Position numbers and translations under genes: made by a program. Shown here piece by piece: positions 50,537 to 60,846 of a stretch of 64,000 nt of DNA. The DNA comes from an uncultured Oscillospiraceae bacterium (GTDB lineage Bacteria; Bacillota; Clostridia; Oscillospirales; Oscillospiraceae): positions 1 to 64,000 of the forward strand of contig CAKUIM010000011.1 of NCBI GenBank assembly GCA_934660965.1, in the 5' to 3' direction. The notes beneath the pieces are model-generated. The model searched no databases, had not been told where the DNA came from, and saw only the letters and a program-made list of their open reading frames with translations. Numbering within the stretch: the first letter of the stretch is position 1; every line of letters begins with the position of its first letter.

Positions 50537-50560
50537 ACGTTATTCAGTTAAATCAGAAGC

Positions 50561-51133
50561 TCAGCAGAACCGCACGCCGGTCTCCGGGTCCATGGAGGCG
50601 ATGCGTGCCAGCGACTCCACCCGTACGCCCTGGGCGCGGATGCGCTCGCCGCCGGGCTGGAACGCCTTTTCAACGGCGATGCCGGCGCCCACAAGCTCCG
50701 CCCCGGCCTGCCTGACGATGCTGATGAGCCCGTCCAGCGCGGCGCCGTTTGCCAGGAAATCGTCAATGATGAGGATGCGGTCGCCCGGGCCGATGAGCTT
50801 TTTCTCCACGAGGATGTCGCTGACGGTGCCCCGGGTAAAGGACTGCACCTGAGCGGTGTAGACGTCGCCGGCGATATTCTTGCTCTTGCTCTTGCGGGCA
50901 AAAATAACAGGGCACCCGAAGTATTGAGCCGCGATGCACGCGATTCCGATCCCGGATGCCTCTATGGTCAAGATCTTGTTTACGCCGCACCCCTCGTACA
51001 GGCGGGCAAATTCCTTTCCCAGCTCGCAAAAAAGCGCGACATCCATCTGATGATTCAGAAAGGTGTCGACCTTCAGCACCCCGCCAGCGGCCACAACGCC
51101 GTCGCGGCGGATACGATCCTCCAGAAGCTGCAT
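50561..51133 (-). CDS. xpt: Xanthine phosphoribosyltransferase
   Basis: This 190-residue salvage enzyme makes XMP from xanthine and PRPP. ILTIEASGIGIACIAAQYFG and RILIIDDFLANGAALDGLI (PRPP loop) are the Xpt hallmarks. The ATG follows AGGAGG. In Bacillus xpt carries its own guanine riboswitch, but here the riboswitch lies downstream of xpt, before bmpA. No terminator separates them, so read-through from xpt into the transporter leader is possible. Confidence 0.95.
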   Translation of the reverse strand: MQLLEDRIRRDGVVAAGGVLKVDTFLNHQMDVALFCELGKEFARLYEGCGVNKILTIEASGIGIACIAAQYFGCPVIFARKSKSKNIAGDVYTAQVQSFTRGTVSDILVEKKLIGPGDRILIIDDFLANGAALDGLISIVRQAGAELVGAGIAVEKAFQPGGERIRAQGVRVESLARIASMDPETGVRFC

Positions 51134-51175
51134 GGCAGCATCCTCCTAAACATACCAGATGTGGTGTACGAGAAC

Positions 51176-51204
51176 ATTGTACCGTTGAACCGGTGGGATT
51201 TCAA
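51176..51204 (-). promoter_or_regulatory. Promoter of xpt
   Basis: On the minus strand TTGAAA (51199-51204) and TACAAT (51176-51181) have a 17-bp spacer, 42 bp before xpt. No purine aptamer is visible between promoter and gene. Confidence 0.75.
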
Positions 51205-51275
51205 TTCCCAGGCAGGAGAAAATTTGACAAAATGCGCCAAGCCTCTTTGTGCACTATGCCGGGGCGGAAGGCGGC

Positions 51276-51304
51276 TTGCAATTTGACCCCGGGTGCGGTA
51301 AACT
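51276..51304 (+). promoter_or_regulatory. Candidate promoter of ade
   Basis: TTGCAA (51276-51281) and TAAACT (51299-51304) have a 17-bp spacer, 55 bp before ade. Confidence 0.55.
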
Positions 51305-51359
51305 GTGAGAAAAACGGTGCGCCCCGCAGAAAGACGGGGCGGGAAGGAGAGCGGAGCAT

Positions 51360-53051
51360 ATGCGTACACTGCTGAAAAACGGGACAGTGGTCAATGTTTT
51401 CACCGATGAGCTGCAGCGCGCAGACGTCCTCATAGAGGACGAGCGGATCATCGGGGTGGGGGACTATTATGAAGATGCCGACGCCGACATCGTGGAGGAT
51501 GTATCGGGCAAGTATGTATGCCCGGGCTTTGTCGACGGGCACATCCACATTGAGAGCACCATGCTCACCCCGGCGGAGTTTGCCCGGGTGTGCGTGCCCC
51601 ACGGCACCACCAGCGTGGTCACCGACCCTCACGAGATCGCCAACGTCTGCGGCGCCGACGGCATCCGCTATATGCTCGCGGCCAGCGAGGGCCTGCCGCT
51701 GACGGTGTACGTTATGCTGCCCTCCTGCGTGCCGGCCACCGGCTTTGACGAGTCGGGGGCGGTGCTCTCCGCCGACGATCTGCGGCCCTTCTACGACCAC
51801 CCCCGGGTGCTGGGGCTGGCCGAGATGATGAACTACCCCGGTGTCCTCGCCGGCGACTCCGGCGTGATGGCCAAGATTCGCGACGCCCTGGAGCGGGGCC
51901 GCGTGGTGGACGGCCACGCGCCGCTGCTCACCGGGGCGGCCCTGGACCGGTATATCTCCGCCGGCGTGAGCGACGACCATGAGTGCTCCGGCGCGGAGGA
52001 GGCACTGGAGCGGGTGCGCAAGGGCCAGTGGCTGATGATCCGCTCGGGCACCGCCGCGAAGAACCTGCCCGACCTGCTGCCCCTCTTTGACGAGCCCTGT
52101 TCCCGCCGGTGCCTGCTGTGCACCGACGACAAGCACCCCGCCGACCTTCTGGAGGGCGGCCACATGGACGGCATCATCCGCCAGGCGGCGGCCGCGGGGA
52201 AGAGCGTGCTCACCGCCATCCGTATGGCTACCATCCAGGCGGCGCAGTGCTTCGGCCTGCGCTGGGTGGGGGCGGTGGCCCCGGGCTACCGGGCGGACAT
52301 CCTGACCCTGGATAACCTGGAGCGGGTAGAGGTGTGTGATGTCTACCGGGCGGGGCGGAAGGCGGCAAGCGCCGGCATCCTCTTGGAGAAGGTGGAAAGC
52401 CATGTGCCGCAGGACCTTGCCCGGGCGGCCCGGGCCTCCTTCCATCTGAACGAACTCACCCCGGAGCGGTTTGAGATTTCGCCGGAGGGGGAGCGCTGCC
52501 GGGTGATTGAGATTGTGCCCGGCCAGCTTATCACCCGGGAGCGCATCGAGACGCTTGACTGGCAGCGCGGCAACGGCATCGACCTTGACCGGGACATCCT
52601 GAAGCTCGCGGTAATCGAGCGCCACCACGGCACCGGCCACATGGGCCTGGGCTTCATCACCGGAACGGGTCTGAAGCGCGGGGCCATCGCGTCCAGCGTG
52701 TCCCACGACTCCCACAATCTCATCGTCATCGGCACCAACGAGGCGGATATGGCCGCCGCGGCCAACCGCATCCGGGCCCTGGGCGGCGGGAACGTGCTGG
52801 TGGTGGACGGCGAGGTGCGCGCGGAAATGCCGCTGCCCATCGCAGGGCTGATGAGCGAGGGCTCCGCCCGGGAGGTGGCCCGGGAGAACGAGGCGGTGCG
52901 TGCCGCCGTCCACGCATGCGGCGCGCCGGAAGGCATCGAGCCCTTTATGAACATGGCCTTTGTGAGCCTTTCGGTGATCCCGTCGCTGAAAATGACCACC
53001 CAGGGCCTTGTGGACGTGGACCGGCAGCAGCGCGTGCCCCTGTTCGTATAA
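51360..53051 (+). CDS. ade: Adenine deaminase
   Basis: This 563-residue amidohydrolase converts adenine to hypoxanthine. The metal-binding GFVDGHIHIEST is near residue 60, TDPHEIANVCG near 90, and SDDHECS and CTDDKHPADLL further along. The C-terminal domain carries HHGTGHMGLGFITG, typical of bacterial Ade. The ATG follows GGAAGGAG. It is divergent from xpt, and together with the transporter it forms a purine salvage block. Confidence 0.96.
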   Translation: MRTLLKNGTVVNVFTDELQRADVLIEDERIIGVGDYYEDADADIVEDVSGKYVCPGFVDGHIHIESTMLTPAEFARVCVPHGTTSVVTDPHEIANVCGADGIRYMLAASEGLPLTVYVMLPSCVPATGFDESGAVLSADDLRPFYDHPRVLGLAEMMNYPGVLAGDSGVMAKIRDALERGRVVDGHAPLLTGAALDRYISAGVSDDHECSGAEEALERVRKGQWLMIRSGTAAKNLPDLLPLFDEPCSRRCLLCTDDKHPADLLEGGHMDGIIRQAAAAGKSVLTAIRMATIQAAQCFGLRWVGAVAPGYRADILTLDNLERVEVCDVYRAGRKAASAGILLEKVESHVPQDLARAARASFHLNELTPERFEISPEGERCRVIEIVPGQLITRERIETLDWQRGNGIDLDRDILKLAVIERHHGTGHMGLGFITGTGLKRGAIASSVSHDSHNLIVIGTNEADMAAAANRIRALGGGNVLVVDGEVRAEMPLPIAGLMSEGSAREVARENEAVRAAVHACGAPEGIEPFMNMAFVSLSVIPSLKMTTQGLVDVDRQQRVPLFV

Positions 53052-53074
53052 AGCTGCATCCTTTATAAAATAGG

Positions 53075-53112
53075 AGCCCCCCGGCCTGCATCGTGCAGAC
53101 CGGGGGGCTTTG
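53075..53112 (+). terminator. Terminator after ade
   Basis: The stem agccccccgg/ccggggggct, extended by ctgca/tgcag, is followed by ttgtc. Confidence 0.8.
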
Positions 53113-53126
53113 TCATGTACAGACAG

Positions 53127-53180
53127 GAAGCCTCCCCCTGCGCTCAAGGGGAGGCGGCGGGCGGCGCGAGCCGGAGGGAA
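53127..53180. repeat. Palindromic intergenic repeat
   Basis: It contains the hairpin gcctccccc/aaggggaggc followed by ggcgggcggcgcgagccgg and a gagggaatc tail. This is the general form of intergenic repeats I associate with gut clostridial genomes, but a genome-wide count is needed to confirm it. It abuts the stop of the symporter gene. Confidence 0.5.
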
Positions 53181-54590
53181 TCAGATATCCGGCCGCGGAG
53201 ATTTGAATGGCGCGCCCTTCGCCCGATGCCCGGCGCGCCACCGGCGCAGGATGCGCAGCACCTCCGGGGAGAGCAGCGCGAGCGCCGCAAGGTTGGGCAG
53301 GGCCAGCAGGCCGTTAAAGACGTCTACCAGCAGCCACACGGCCTTCAGGTCCCACACGCTGCCCAGAATGATGAACACGGGGAAGGCCAGGTGGTAGAGC
53401 GCCAGAGCCCAGCGCGCATCGGTCAGGCTCTCCACACCCCGGCGGCCGTAATAGCCCGCCCCCAGCAGGGAGGTGAAGGCGAACAGGATGAGGCACACCG
53501 TCACCAGCACCTCGCCGGCACGGCCCAGCAGGGTGGCAAAGCCGGCGGCGGTGAGGGGGGCGCCCAGCATCCTCTCGGGCACCGCGCCCCGGGCGATCAT
53601 GGAGCAGGCCTCCTCGGGGGAGTAGACGCCGGAGGTGAGGATGACAAGGGCGGTGACGGTGCAGATGACAAGGGTGGCGAAGAACACCTCAAAAATGCCC
53701 CACATGCCCTGCTCCGCCGGCTCCTCCACGTCGGCGCAGGCGTGGGCAATGGCGGACATGCCAAGGCCCGCCTCGTTGGTAAAGACGCCCCGGGCCGCGC
53801 CATAGCGCAGGGCAAGGCCCATAGAGTAGCCGCCGGCCACCGCCCGGGGGGCGAAGGCGTACTGGATGATCTGGGAGAATACGGCGGGCAGGGCGCGGGC
53901 GTTGGCGGCAATCACCCCAAGGCCGCCCAGAATGAACAGCCCCGCCATCAGCGGCACCAGCAGCTCGCTGACCCGGCCGATCCGGCCGATGCCGCCCACC
54001 AGAACGATCATCACCAGCACAGCCAGGACGATTCCGGAGGCAAGCCGGTCCACGCCGAAGGCGCTGTGCATGCCGGTGGCGATGGAGTTTGCCTGGGCAA
54101 GGTTTCCGCCGCACAGCGTCTCCGCCACGCAGAACACGGCGTAAAGCCCCGCAAGGCCGGGCAGGCGCAGCCCGTCCCGGATGTAGACCATGGGCCCGCC
54201 CCGGAGGGCGCCGTCCGGTCCCCGCTCCCGGTAGCGCACGGCCAAGATCTTTTCGGCGCAGCCGGTCATCATGCCGATGAGGGCAGAAACCCACATCCAG
54301 AATACCGCCCCCGGCCCGCCGAAGAAGATGGCGGTGGCCACGCCGGCCACCGAGCCGGTGCCGATGGTGGCGGCCAGGGCGGCGGACATGGCCTGGAGCT
54401 GGGTGACTGCCCGGCCCTTTCCGCCCCCGCCGCGCCGCCGCAGGGAGCGAAACACCGTGCGCAGCCACACCGGCGCGCCCCACAGCTGAAAAAAGCCGGT
54501 GCGCAGAGAGTAGTACCCGCCCACCAGCAGGAACAGCCCCAGGGTCCACGGGCCCCATACAAGGTCGCTCAAGGTCGATAAAAATGCCAT
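53181..54590 (-). CDS. Alanine/glycine:cation symporter (AGCS family)
   Basis: This 469-residue polytopic Na+-coupled amino acid symporter has about 10-11 helices. The AGCS signature regions are MSAALAATIGTGSVAGVATA, GPGAVFWMWVSALIGMMTG and NEAGLGMSAIAHACADVEEP. It presumably imports alanine or glycine. The gene appears monocistronic; folT lies downstream on the other side of its start, 43 bp away on the same strand, and may read through. Confidence 0.93.
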   Translation of the reverse strand: MAFLSTLSDLVWGPWTLGLFLLVGGYYSLRTGFFQLWGAPVWLRTVFRSLRRRGGGGKGRAVTQLQAMSAALAATIGTGSVAGVATAIFFGGPGAVFWMWVSALIGMMTGCAEKILAVRYRERGPDGALRGGPMVYIRDGLRLPGLAGLYAVFCVAETLCGGNLAQANSIATGMHSAFGVDRLASGIVLAVLVMIVLVGGIGRIGRVSELLVPLMAGLFILGGLGVIAANARALPAVFSQIIQYAFAPRAVAGGYSMGLALRYGAARGVFTNEAGLGMSAIAHACADVEEPAEQGMWGIFEVFFATLVICTVTALVILTSGVYSPEEACSMIARGAVPERMLGAPLTAAGFATLLGRAGEVLVTVCLILFAFTSLLGAGYYGRRGVESLTDARWALALYHLAFPVFIILGSVWDLKAVWLLVDVFNGLLALPNLAALALLSPEVLRILRRWRAGHRAKGAPFKSPRPDI

Positions 54591-54633
54591 GTCCGCATCC
54601 CCTCCGATGGAAGGTATGCGGACATGGGTTTTG

Positions 54634-55278
54634 TTATGCCTTGTCTGCCTTATCCCGGCGCAGCAGGCCCAGCAGCCGGGAGGTGCCCAGCCCGTCTGCC
54701 CCGGGAGGCAGCAGGCCCAGGCGGATGAGGATGGGGATGATGGCGCCGAATAAAATCACCAGCAGAACAATCTGCACGGGCAGCATGACGGCATTCTTCA
54801 CGGCGCTGGCGCCCGCGATGACCCAGTAGCCCTTGGTGGACGAGTTGAAGAACAGATAGGTGCCCAGAGAGCCGAGAAAGACGTTCTGAAGGTTGGTGAG
54901 GAGCTTTGCAAGGGCGATGCGCCAGACCGTCACCTTCGCGCGGTAGAGCACCAGGGCGTAGGTCATCACCCCCAGCACGGTGGTGAGTACGTAGTAGGGG
55001 ATGTAGCCGCCGTCGGGGTTAATGAAGTAGCTTACCGTATCCTCCACGATGCCGAAGGCGATGGCGTTCACCGGGCCGCACACCAGCGCGCACAGCGCCC
55101 GGCCCAGAAAGCCCCAGGTGATTTTGATGTTGTTGACGATGGGGACGGACCGCAGGTAGGACAGCGCCACGCACACCGCCACCATCAGCGCGGAAAAGAC
55201 GAGGGTGCGGAGCTTTTTGGAGTCTGCGGCGGCGCAGCGCCAGTAGGCGCGGGAGAACGGGGTCTTGAACAGCTGCAT
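54634..55278 (-). CDS. folT: Folate-type ECF transporter S component
   Basis: This 214-residue membrane protein has five to six helices and is the substrate-specific part of an energy-coupling factor transporter. Family features are SYLRSVPIVNNIKITWGFLG and GPVNAIAFGIVEDTVSYFIN. A THF riboswitch upstream supports folate as the substrate. The ATPase and T subunits are not in this window, as expected for group II ECF systems. The start is ATG 55278 after AAAGGAGG. Confidence 0.92.
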   Translation of the reverse strand: MQLFKTPFSRAYWRCAAADSKKLRTLVFSALMVAVCVALSYLRSVPIVNNIKITWGFLGRALCALVCGPVNAIAFGIVEDTVSYFINPDGGYIPYYVLTTVLGVMTYALVLYRAKVTVWRIALAKLLTNLQNVFLGSLGTYLFFNSSTKGYWVIAGASAVKNAVMLPVQIVLLVILFGAIIPILIRLGLLPPGADGLGTSRLLGLLRRDKADKA

Positions 55279-55360
55279 AAAAAATCCTCCTTTTTTGTTT
55301 TGGCAGCCCCGAAAACGGGAAATGCCGCACAAAAGGAGGCCTTGGAACGCTCCGCCATGC

Positions 55361-55481
55361 GGCAGCGGGATGCGGAACGCACACTGCAAGCATGGTGCTT
55401 TTCGTCCGGCGGACAACTCCCCGTCCCGCCGGCACTGGCCTTCCTGCCATGGAAGGACAACACGCGCGTTCCTACTCTGCC
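55361..55481 (-). promoter_or_regulatory. Tetrahydrofolate riboswitch
   Basis: On the minus strand P1 is ggcag/ctgcc, followed by agtag opposite gcatccc, P2 ggaacgc/gcgttcc, and the core ggggagttgtc with acgaaaagc, matching the conserved GGGAuGucGUC and ACGAAGC of the class. Beyond it, tgccgca/tgcggca can compete with P1, and cctccttttg is complementary to the folT ribosome binding site. Translational control is therefore likely: folate bound means P1 forms, the anti-SD is free and folT is off. Confidence 0.9.
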
Positions 55482-55493
55482 TTTCTTGGATAC

Positions 55494-55522
55494 AGTATAA
55501 GCGCAGATGGACGAAAATGCAA
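55494..55522 (-). promoter_or_regulatory. Promoter of the folT leader
   Basis: On the minus strand TTGCAT (55517-55522) and TATACT (55494-55499) have a 17-bp spacer, placing the start a few bases before the THF aptamer. Confidence 0.8.
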
Positions 55523-55551
55523 GGCCGGGCAAGAAAAATGCAGAAATTTTT

Positions 55552-55584
55552 GGGTCTCTGCGGGCAAACTGCCCGCGGAGACCC
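55552..55584. terminator. Hairpin after glmS
   Basis: The 15-bp stem gggtctctgcgggca/tgcccgcggagaccc with a 3-nt loop lies just beyond the glmS stop. It lacks a clear T-run, so termination is only presumed. Confidence 0.55.
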
Positions 55585-55591
55585 ATGAAAA

Positions 55592-57421
<1,830 letters not shown>

Positions 57422-57450
57422 GTTGCAGTTCCTCCGGATGAAAGATATGA

Positions 57451-58401
57451 TCAGTGGTTTTCGTGGGACAGCGCCTGGTCAAAGTGCTGGTTGATCTGCT
57501 TTGTGAACTCCAGCGCGGCGTTGTAGCCCATCTTTTTGTTTCGGTTGTTCATGGCGGCCACCTCGATGATGACGGCCAGGTTCCGGCCCGGTTTGACGGG
57601 AATGGTCAGGGTGGGTACGGGGACGTCCAGGATGGAGGTGTACAGGTTTTCCGCGCCCAGACGGTCGTATGTTGCGTCGTCCTTCCAGGCCTCCAGGTTG
57701 ATGACAAGGTCGATGGAGGCCTCCAGCTTGATGGCGGACATGCCGAACAGACGGCGCACGTCCACAACGCCGATGCCCCGCAGCTCGATATAGTGGCGGA
57801 TGAGCTCCGGCGCGGAGCCCTCCAGCCGGGCGGCGGACACCCGCTTGATTTCCACCGCGTCGTCAGCGATGAGCCGGTGGCCCCGGTTGACAAGCTCGAT
57901 GGCCGTCTCGCTCTTGCCCACGCCCGACTCGCCCAGGATGAGCACGCCTTCGCCGTAGACCTCCACCAGCACGCCGTGGCGGGTGATGCTGGGGGCCAGG
58001 AACCAGCGCAGGTAGGCGATGAGGCTGCTCATGAACTCGGAGGTGGTGTCCCCGGTGCGCAGCACGGGAATGTTGTGCTTCTCCGCCATCTCGATGCACT
58101 CAGGATAGGGGTCCAGGCTGCGGGAGAGGACGAAGGCGGGAAAATCGTACTGAAAGAGCCGGTCGAAGACCTGCTGGCGGATCTCGTGGGACACATTTTT
58201 CAGATAGGACGTCTCAACAAGGCCGATGACCTGCAGGCGGCGGGCGTCGAAATAGTCGAAAAAGCCAGTGAGCTGAAGGCCGGGGCGGTTGACGTCCGCG
58301 GTGTAGATTTTGCGGTCCTGATAGCCCTCCGGCCCGCGCAGGACCTCAAGATGAAAACGGTCTACAATGGAGCCCAGGCTGACGCTGTTGTTTTGTGACA
58401 T
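57451..58401 (-). CDS. hprK: HPr kinase/phosphorylase
   Basis: This 316-residue bifunctional regulator phosphorylates HPr at serine and controls carbon catabolite repression. The N-terminal domain (1-130) precedes the P-loop GESGVGKSETAIELVNRGH (about 155) and the signature RGIGVVDVRRLFG. The start is ATG 58401 after AAGGGA; the longer open frame upstream is not supported. It is followed by glmS after 29 bp. Confidence 0.95.
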   Translation of the reverse strand: MSQNNSVSLGSIVDRFHLEVLRGPEGYQDRKIYTADVNRPGLQLTGFFDYFDARRLQVIGLVETSYLKNVSHEIRQQVFDRLFQYDFPAFVLSRSLDPYPECIEMAEKHNIPVLRTGDTTSEFMSSLIAYLRWFLAPSITRHGVLVEVYGEGVLILGESGVGKSETAIELVNRGHRLIADDAVEIKRVSAARLEGSAPELIRHYIELRGIGVVDVRRLFGMSAIKLEASIDLVINLEAWKDDATYDRLGAENLYTSILDVPVPTLTIPVKPGRNLAVIIEVAAMNNRNKKMGYNAALEFTKQINQHFDQALSHENH

Positions 58402-58641
58402 GCCGTCAAATCCCTTCTGCCGCCTTTGGCGGTGATAGATTGGGCGCGGCGGGCGCTCCCGGCGGGGCGGGGCCTGCGCGCCGGCGCTCTGCCCGGTATC
58501 GGTGCGGTGCCCGGGCGGGCGCTTTGGACACATTATATCATATATAGAGGGCAAAAAAAATAGAAGAGAATGAAAATCTTGGCCGGATATGAGAGGGGAG
58601 AGGACAGCACGAAAAAATTTGGAGTTTCTCGGAATTGACCC
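58402..58641. other. Non-coding region between hprK and the rpmB promoter
   Basis: About 100 GC-rich bases next to hprK give way to an AT-rich stretch (58530-58640) with an ATTATA at 58532-58537 that may be the minus-strand -10 for hprK, though its -35 is poor. No gene or RNA structure is evident. Confidence 0.5.
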
Positions 58642-58670
58642 TTGATTTTCCCGATTCAATCTGTTATTAT
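58642..58670 (+). promoter_or_regulatory. Promoter of rpmB
   Basis: TTGATT (58642-58647) and TATTAT (58665-58670) have a 17-bp spacer, 49 bp before rpmB. Confidence 0.7.
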
Positions 58671-58719
58671 ATTGGACGATGTCCCTTAGTATTCTCAACC
58701 AGCGAGGAGGTTAGTCAAT

Positions 58720-58908
58720 ATGGCCAAGTGTGAGTTTTGCGGTAAGGGCGTGAACTTTGGTATCCAGGTTTCCCACTCCCACCGTCGCTCCAACCGTCCC
58801 TGGAAGCCTAACGTGAAGCGCGTGAAGGCTGTGGTCGATGGTACTCCCAAGCACGTCTATGTGTGTACCCGCTGCCTCCGTTCCGGCAAGGTCACCCGTG
58901 CAGTGTAA
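58720..58908 (+). CDS. rpmB: 50S ribosomal protein L28
   Basis: This 62-residue ribosomal protein has the motifs CEFCGKG and CTRCLRSG, the zinc-binding C+ form, and the central SHSHRRSNRPWKPN block typical of L28. The ATG follows AGGAGG. Codon choice is less GC-biased (many T-ending codons) than in neighbours, consistent with high expression. Two terminators follow. Confidence 0.97.
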   Translation: MAKCEFCGKGVNFGIQVSHSHRRSNRPWKPNVKRVKAVVDGTPKHVYVCTRCLRSGKVTRAV

Positions 58909-58918
58909 TTGCAGATCA

Positions 58919-58955
58919 TAAAGCGCCCTGTGTTATGCGCACAGGGCGCTTTTAT
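58919..58955 (+). terminator. Terminator after rpmB
   Basis: The stem aaagcgccctgtg/cacagggcgcttt has a short loop and ends in tttta. Confidence 0.9.
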
Positions 58956-58968
58956 GTGTTGTGAGATG

Positions 58969-59014
58969 AAAAGCCCCGGCCTGTGAGCCTTATGCTCGCT
59001 GGCCGGGGCTTTTT
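58969..59014. terminator. Second terminator, convergent rpmB/gpsA
   Basis: The stem aaaagccccggcc/ggccggggctttt closes a 19-nt loop with T-runs on both strands. It serves the gpsA operon on the minus strand and backs up rpmB. Confidence 0.85.
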
Positions 59015-59096
59015 GCGGTCAAAACAGAAGATGTGCCGGAAGGAGATGCTTAAAGCAGGTGCAAGACAACAGCTGTAATGGGGAAGCGCCTTATAC

Positions 59097-60107
59097 TTAC
59101 AGCCAGGACTCCTCTTCCTCCAGCTCGCCCTTTTTGGCCCGGGTCATCAACTGGGGCAGGACGTCCCGGACGTTTTTGCCGCAGTAGAGCACCTCGTAGG
59201 CGGCCTGGGTGATGGGCATCTCCACGCCGGCGCGCTGGGCCAGGGTGTGGGCGCTGGCGGCGGCATAGTAGCCCTCCACCACGGCGCCGTTCATCCGGCC
59301 GATGGCTTCCTCCACCGGGACGCCCTGGCCGATGAGGATGCCTGCCCGGCGGTTGCGGGAGTGCATGGAGGTGCAGGTGACGATCAGGTCGCCCACGCCG
59401 GTGAGGCCGGCAAAGGTCTCCTTCCGTGCGCCCAGGGCCACCCCAAGCCGGGCGATTTCCGTCAGCCCCCGGGTCATGAGCATGGCCTTGGTGTTGTCGC
59501 CGAAGCCCATGCCGTCGCAGCAGCCGGCGCACAGGGCGATGACGTTCTTGAGCGCCGCGCCGATCTCTACCCCGGTGACGTCCGGCGAGGTGTAGATGCG
59601 CAGCCGCTCGTTCATGAAAAGATCCTGGGTGAGTTCGGCGGCCTTCCGGCTGGCGCTGGCCGCCACCACCGCCGTGGGGATATGTCGTCCCACCTCCTCG
59701 GCGTGGGATGGGCCGGAGAGCACTACCATGGAGCAGTCCGGGCCGATCTCCTCCCCGGCGGCCTGGTGGAGCAGCAGGGTGGTGTCCGCCTCGATGCCCT
59801 TGGACACCAGAATCACCACGGTGCCCGGGTCGAGTAGGGGGGCGAGACGGCGGGCGGTGGCGCGCACTGCGAAGGACGGGGTGGCAAGGACAATTGCTTC
59901 ACAGCCCTTGACGCAGCTAAGGTCAGAGGTCAACTCCAGCGCCTCCGGCAAGGGGACGCCCTTGAGCATGGGGTTCTCCCGCGTCTCGCGCAGGACGGCG
60001 CTCTCCTCCGGGGCGTAGCTCCAGAGGGTGACCTCGTGCCCGTTTTCCAGCAGCACCAGCGCCAGGGCGGTGCCCCAGGCACCGCTTCCGATGACGGCGG
60101 TTTTCAT
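59097..60107 (-). CDS. gpsA: Glycerol-3-phosphate dehydrogenase (NAD(P)+)
   Basis: This 336-residue enzyme reduces dihydroxyacetone phosphate to glycerol-3-phosphate for phospholipids. The NAD-binding motif is VIGSGAWGTALALVL, VILVSKGIEADT is the second family block, and NVIALCAGCCDGMGFGDNTKAM carries the catalytic lysine region. It overlaps plsY by 4 bp, so the two phospholipid genes are coupled. Confidence 0.96.
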   Translation of the reverse strand: MKTAVIGSGAWGTALALVLLENGHEVTLWSYAPEESAVLRETRENPMLKGVPLPEALELTSDLSCVKGCEAIVLATPSFAVRATARRLAPLLDPGTVVILVSKGIEADTTLLLHQAAGEEIGPDCSMVVLSGPSHAEEVGRHIPTAVVAASASRKAAELTQDLFMNERLRIYTSPDVTGVEIGAALKNVIALCAGCCDGMGFGDNTKAMLMTRGLTEIARLGVALGARKETFAGLTGVGDLIVTCTSMHSRNRRAGILIGQGVPVEEAIGRMNGAVVEGYYAAASAHTLAQRAGVEMPITQAAYEVLYCGKNVRDVLPQLMTRAKKGELEEEESWL

Positions 60108-60844
60108 TTGCCCTTCGCCTCCGTTTCCTCGCTTGCGGCGGGCGCGTCCCCTTCGCCGGCAGCGGGCGGCTCCGGGGGCGGGCTCTTTTTATGGAGACTG
60201 AATTTGGACTCGGTGCCAGAGATCAGCCGCTTGATGTTGCTGCGGTGCTTCCAGAGGATCAGGCCGCCGATGACAACCGCCAGGAGAATGAGCACGGCGT
60301 CGGGGTAGAAGATGGCGGTGGCCACGGGGAAGGCGGCAGCGGCGTAGCAGGAGCCCAGGGAGACATAGCGGGTGAAGATGGCCAGCAGCAGAAAGCCGCC
60401 CCAGACGATCAGGGCGATGCGCCAGTCGATGACGATGGCCATGGCGCCGCCGGAGAGGATGCCCTTGCCGCCCCGGAACTGGAACATGCAGGGGAACATA
60501 TGGCCCACAAGGCAGAACAGCCCCGCCCAGTATTTGCCGAAGATGGCAAGGCCAGGGGCGAGCAGACTCATAATCCACGCGGTGAAGAGGGTGGCGGCCA
60601 CCGCCTTCACGACGTCGGAGAGAATCACAAGCGCCGTCAGCGGGCCGCCGAATACCCGGTGAAAGTTGGTAAGACCGGCGTTGCCGCTGCCGTGGGCGCG
60701 TACGTCGTTGCGCAGGATGTAGCGGGACACCACCACGGCGCCGTTGAAGCAGCCGAAAAAGTAGGACAGGATGGCCGTTGCGGCGCAGGCCAGGGCGAAC
60801 CAGCCCGGCCGGGCGGCGAGCACGGCGCTCAAATCTGCCGTCAT
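60104..60844 (-). CDS. plsY: Glycerol-3-phosphate acyltransferase PlsY
   Basis: This 246-residue membrane enzyme acylates glycerol-3-phosphate from acyl-phosphate. It has about seven helices. The three PlsY loops are visible: NDVRAHGSGNAGLTNFHRVF, GHMFPCMFQFRGGKG and the third near LILWKHRSNIKRLISGTE. The last 35 residues are a charged, low-complexity tail. It lies 2 bp after der and overlaps gpsA. Confidence 0.95.
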   Translation of the reverse strand: MTADLSAVLAARPGWFALACAATAILSYFFGCFNGAVVVSRYILRNDVRAHGSGNAGLTNFHRVFGGPLTALVILSDVVKAVAATLFTAWIMSLLAPGLAIFGKYWAGLFCLVGHMFPCMFQFRGGKGILSGGAMAIVIDWRIALIVWGGFLLLAIFTRYVSLGSCYAAAAFPVATAIFYPDAVLILLAVVIGGLILWKHRSNIKRLISGTESKFSLHKKSPPPEPPAAGEGDAPAASEETEAKGK

Positions 60845-60846
60845 AG

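Noticed and set aside
57422..57450. glmS ribozyme upstream of glmS
   Set aside because: Only 29 bp separate hprK and glmS, far too short for the ribozyme core.
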